Position numbers and translations under genes: made by a program | Notes under the pieces: generated by a model | The model's input: the letters and a program-made list of their open reading frames with translations, nothing else | What the model was told of the DNA's origin: nothing | Database searches by the model: none | Part shown: positions 6,927 through 7,516 of the stretch, piece by piece | Layout: every line of letters starts with the position of its first letter | Numbering within the stretch: position 1 is the stretch's first letter | Source: Elusimicrobiota bacterium | Lineage (GTDB): Bacteria; Elusimicrobiota; Elusimicrobia; 2-02-FULL-39-32 | Assembly (NCBI GenBank): GCA_023249715.1 | Contig: JAHFCA010000069.1 | Span: forward strand, 1-7,516 | DNA: 7,516 nt | Reading direction: 5' to 3'

Positions 6927-7516
6927 GGGAGCTCCCTAGTTGTTGGTACCAGCGGTTCATAATATGGGAACTTTTTTCTTGATGTACACTTTCTAAAAAT
7001 GCCGCTTTATTATTCTTAAATTCTTTTTCAAATTTGTTTTTAGATTCTCCTTCTAATTTACTTAAAGCGTAGTTATAATCATACTCCAATTCTTTAGAAG
7101 TAATTTTTATTCCCTGTAGAATTAAGAGGCGCAGGCGCTGAATGGCAATTTGTCTTCTTTGCGCTTCTTCAAACTCTTGAAGGCTCATGCGCATATTGAA
7201 ATGGAGGGCTTCGGAATAAGTGCGAGCGTTAAACGTGCCATCTTTTTGGAAAGCGGGAATAGAGGCAATCATTTGGGCGAGTTCATTATCGGTTACTACA
7301 ATTCCATATCGTTTGGATTCTTGATAAAAGGTCTTTTCCTGAATCATACTCTGAAGAATTTCTTGTTTAATTTGGTTTAAAACTTCTGGTTTTAGTTCCA
7401 CACCCTGATCTCTTTTATCGTTTACAATTCTTTGGTAGAGAGAGAAAAATTGGCGATAGGGAATTTCTTCATCATTTACGGTAGCCACACCATTTTTTGT
7501 AGAGACATCGGACCTT
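6871..7516 (-). CDS. SurA/PpiD-type N-terminal chaperone domain protein, 5' end cut by window edge
   Basis: The - strand frame is open to the window edge, giving 214 visible residues. The GTG at 7488 lies inside conserved sequence (NGVATVNDEEIPYRQF), so the true start is probably further right, with a signal peptide or membrane anchor not visible here. The visible part matches the SurA_N fold of periplasmic foldases. It has the opening VNDEEIPYRQFFSLY, a helix with LNQIKQEILQSMIQEKTFYQE, then YGIVVTDNELAQMIASIPAFQKDGTFNARTY, FEEAQRRQIAIQRLRLLI and ITSKELEYDY. In SurA and PpiD a parvulin domain of about 90 residues would follow. Here only a charged stretch and a closing helix (SSHIMNRWYQQLGSSLKVKVYL) come before the stop. 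It is therefore a chaperone-like protein with no prolyl isomerase domain. Its 3' end overlaps glcF by 56 bp. Its partners are unknown. Confidence 0.82.
   Translation of the reverse strand, partial: RSDVSTKNGVATVNDEEIPYRQFFSLYQRIVNDKRDQGVELKPEVLNQIKQEILQSMIQEKTFYQESKRYGIVVTDNELAQMIASIPAFQKDGTFNARTYSEALHFNMRMSLQEFEEAQRRQIAIQRLRLLILQGIKITSKELEYDYNYALSKLEGESKNKFEKEFKNNKAAFLESVHQEKSSHIMNRWYQQLGSSLKVKVYLDQIERQQQIPQ
6926..6937. repeat. Perfect 12-bp palindrome at the glcF stop
   Basis: AGGGAGCTCCCT begins on the last base of the glcF stop codon and is identical on both strands. As RNA it would give only a 4-bp stem with a 4-nt loop, and no T run follows on either strand. It is also coding sequence of the convergent gene. 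It may be chance, or a weak structure at the meeting point of the two transcripts. Confidence 0.3.

Noticed and set aside
6955..6977. Weak stem GTTC/GAAC followed by six T residues after glcF, as a possible terminator
   Set aside because: The stem is only 4 bp plus a possible G-U pair with a 9-nt loop. The T run is explained by lysine and glutamate codons of the - strand gene.
6871..7488. GTG at 7488 as the true start of the - strand gene
   Set aside because: The frame continues upstream to the edge without a stop (RSDVSTKNG), and the GTG codes for a valine typical just before the VNDEEI motif.

Overview
The window is a gene-dense stretch of bacterial chromosome. Six co-directional genes on the + strand are packed end to end, and one - strand gene converges on them and is cut by the right edge. 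The organism is probably a Gram-negative-type bacterium of modest GC content: it has two predicted exported proteins (one an M48 metalloprotease) and a SurA-like periplasmic chaperone. The phylum cannot be fixed from this sequence. By memory of gene style only, a deep-branching lineage such as Elusimicrobiota, Omnitrophota or another PVC-adjacent group fits better than Proteobacteria. Treat that as a guess.

Left part (2-1620): the 3' two-thirds of parA (soj), then a complete parB, joined by an ATGA overlap. Together they form the chromosome segregation module: the ParA ATPase acts on the nucleoid, and ParB is the CTP-binding clamp that loads at parS. ParA carries an unusual tail of about 70 residues. 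A small hairpin overlaps the parB ribosome binding site.

Middle part (1630-3702): a secreted protein of unknown function that starts at TTG, followed by a signal-peptide-bearing M48 zinc metalloprotease of the BepA/LoiP type, likely acting in envelope quality control.

Right part (3689-6926): a two-gene respiratory oxidase unit for a 2-hydroxy acid (glycolate or D-lactate type). The first gene encodes a full GlcD-like FAD subunit fused to a shortened GlcE-like module. The second encodes a GlcF-like iron-sulfur subunit with two ferredoxin clusters and two CCG domains.

Right edge (6871-7516, - strand): a SurA/PpiD-type N-terminal chaperone domain with no room for a parvulin domain. Its 3' end overlaps the 3' end of glcF by 56 bp.

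Gaps on the + strand are 9 and 6 nt, and the other junctions overlap (4, 14 and 8 nt), so the six genes look like one transcription unit whose promoter lies left of the window. I see no RNA gene, CRISPR array, insertion sequence, convincing parS site or convincing intrinsic terminator. No stretch over 300 bases lacks a gene. I do not find a clearly new system. The most notable points are the fused and shortened GlcE half, the unknown secreted protein between parB and the protease, and the parvulin-less foldase with its antisense 3' overlap.
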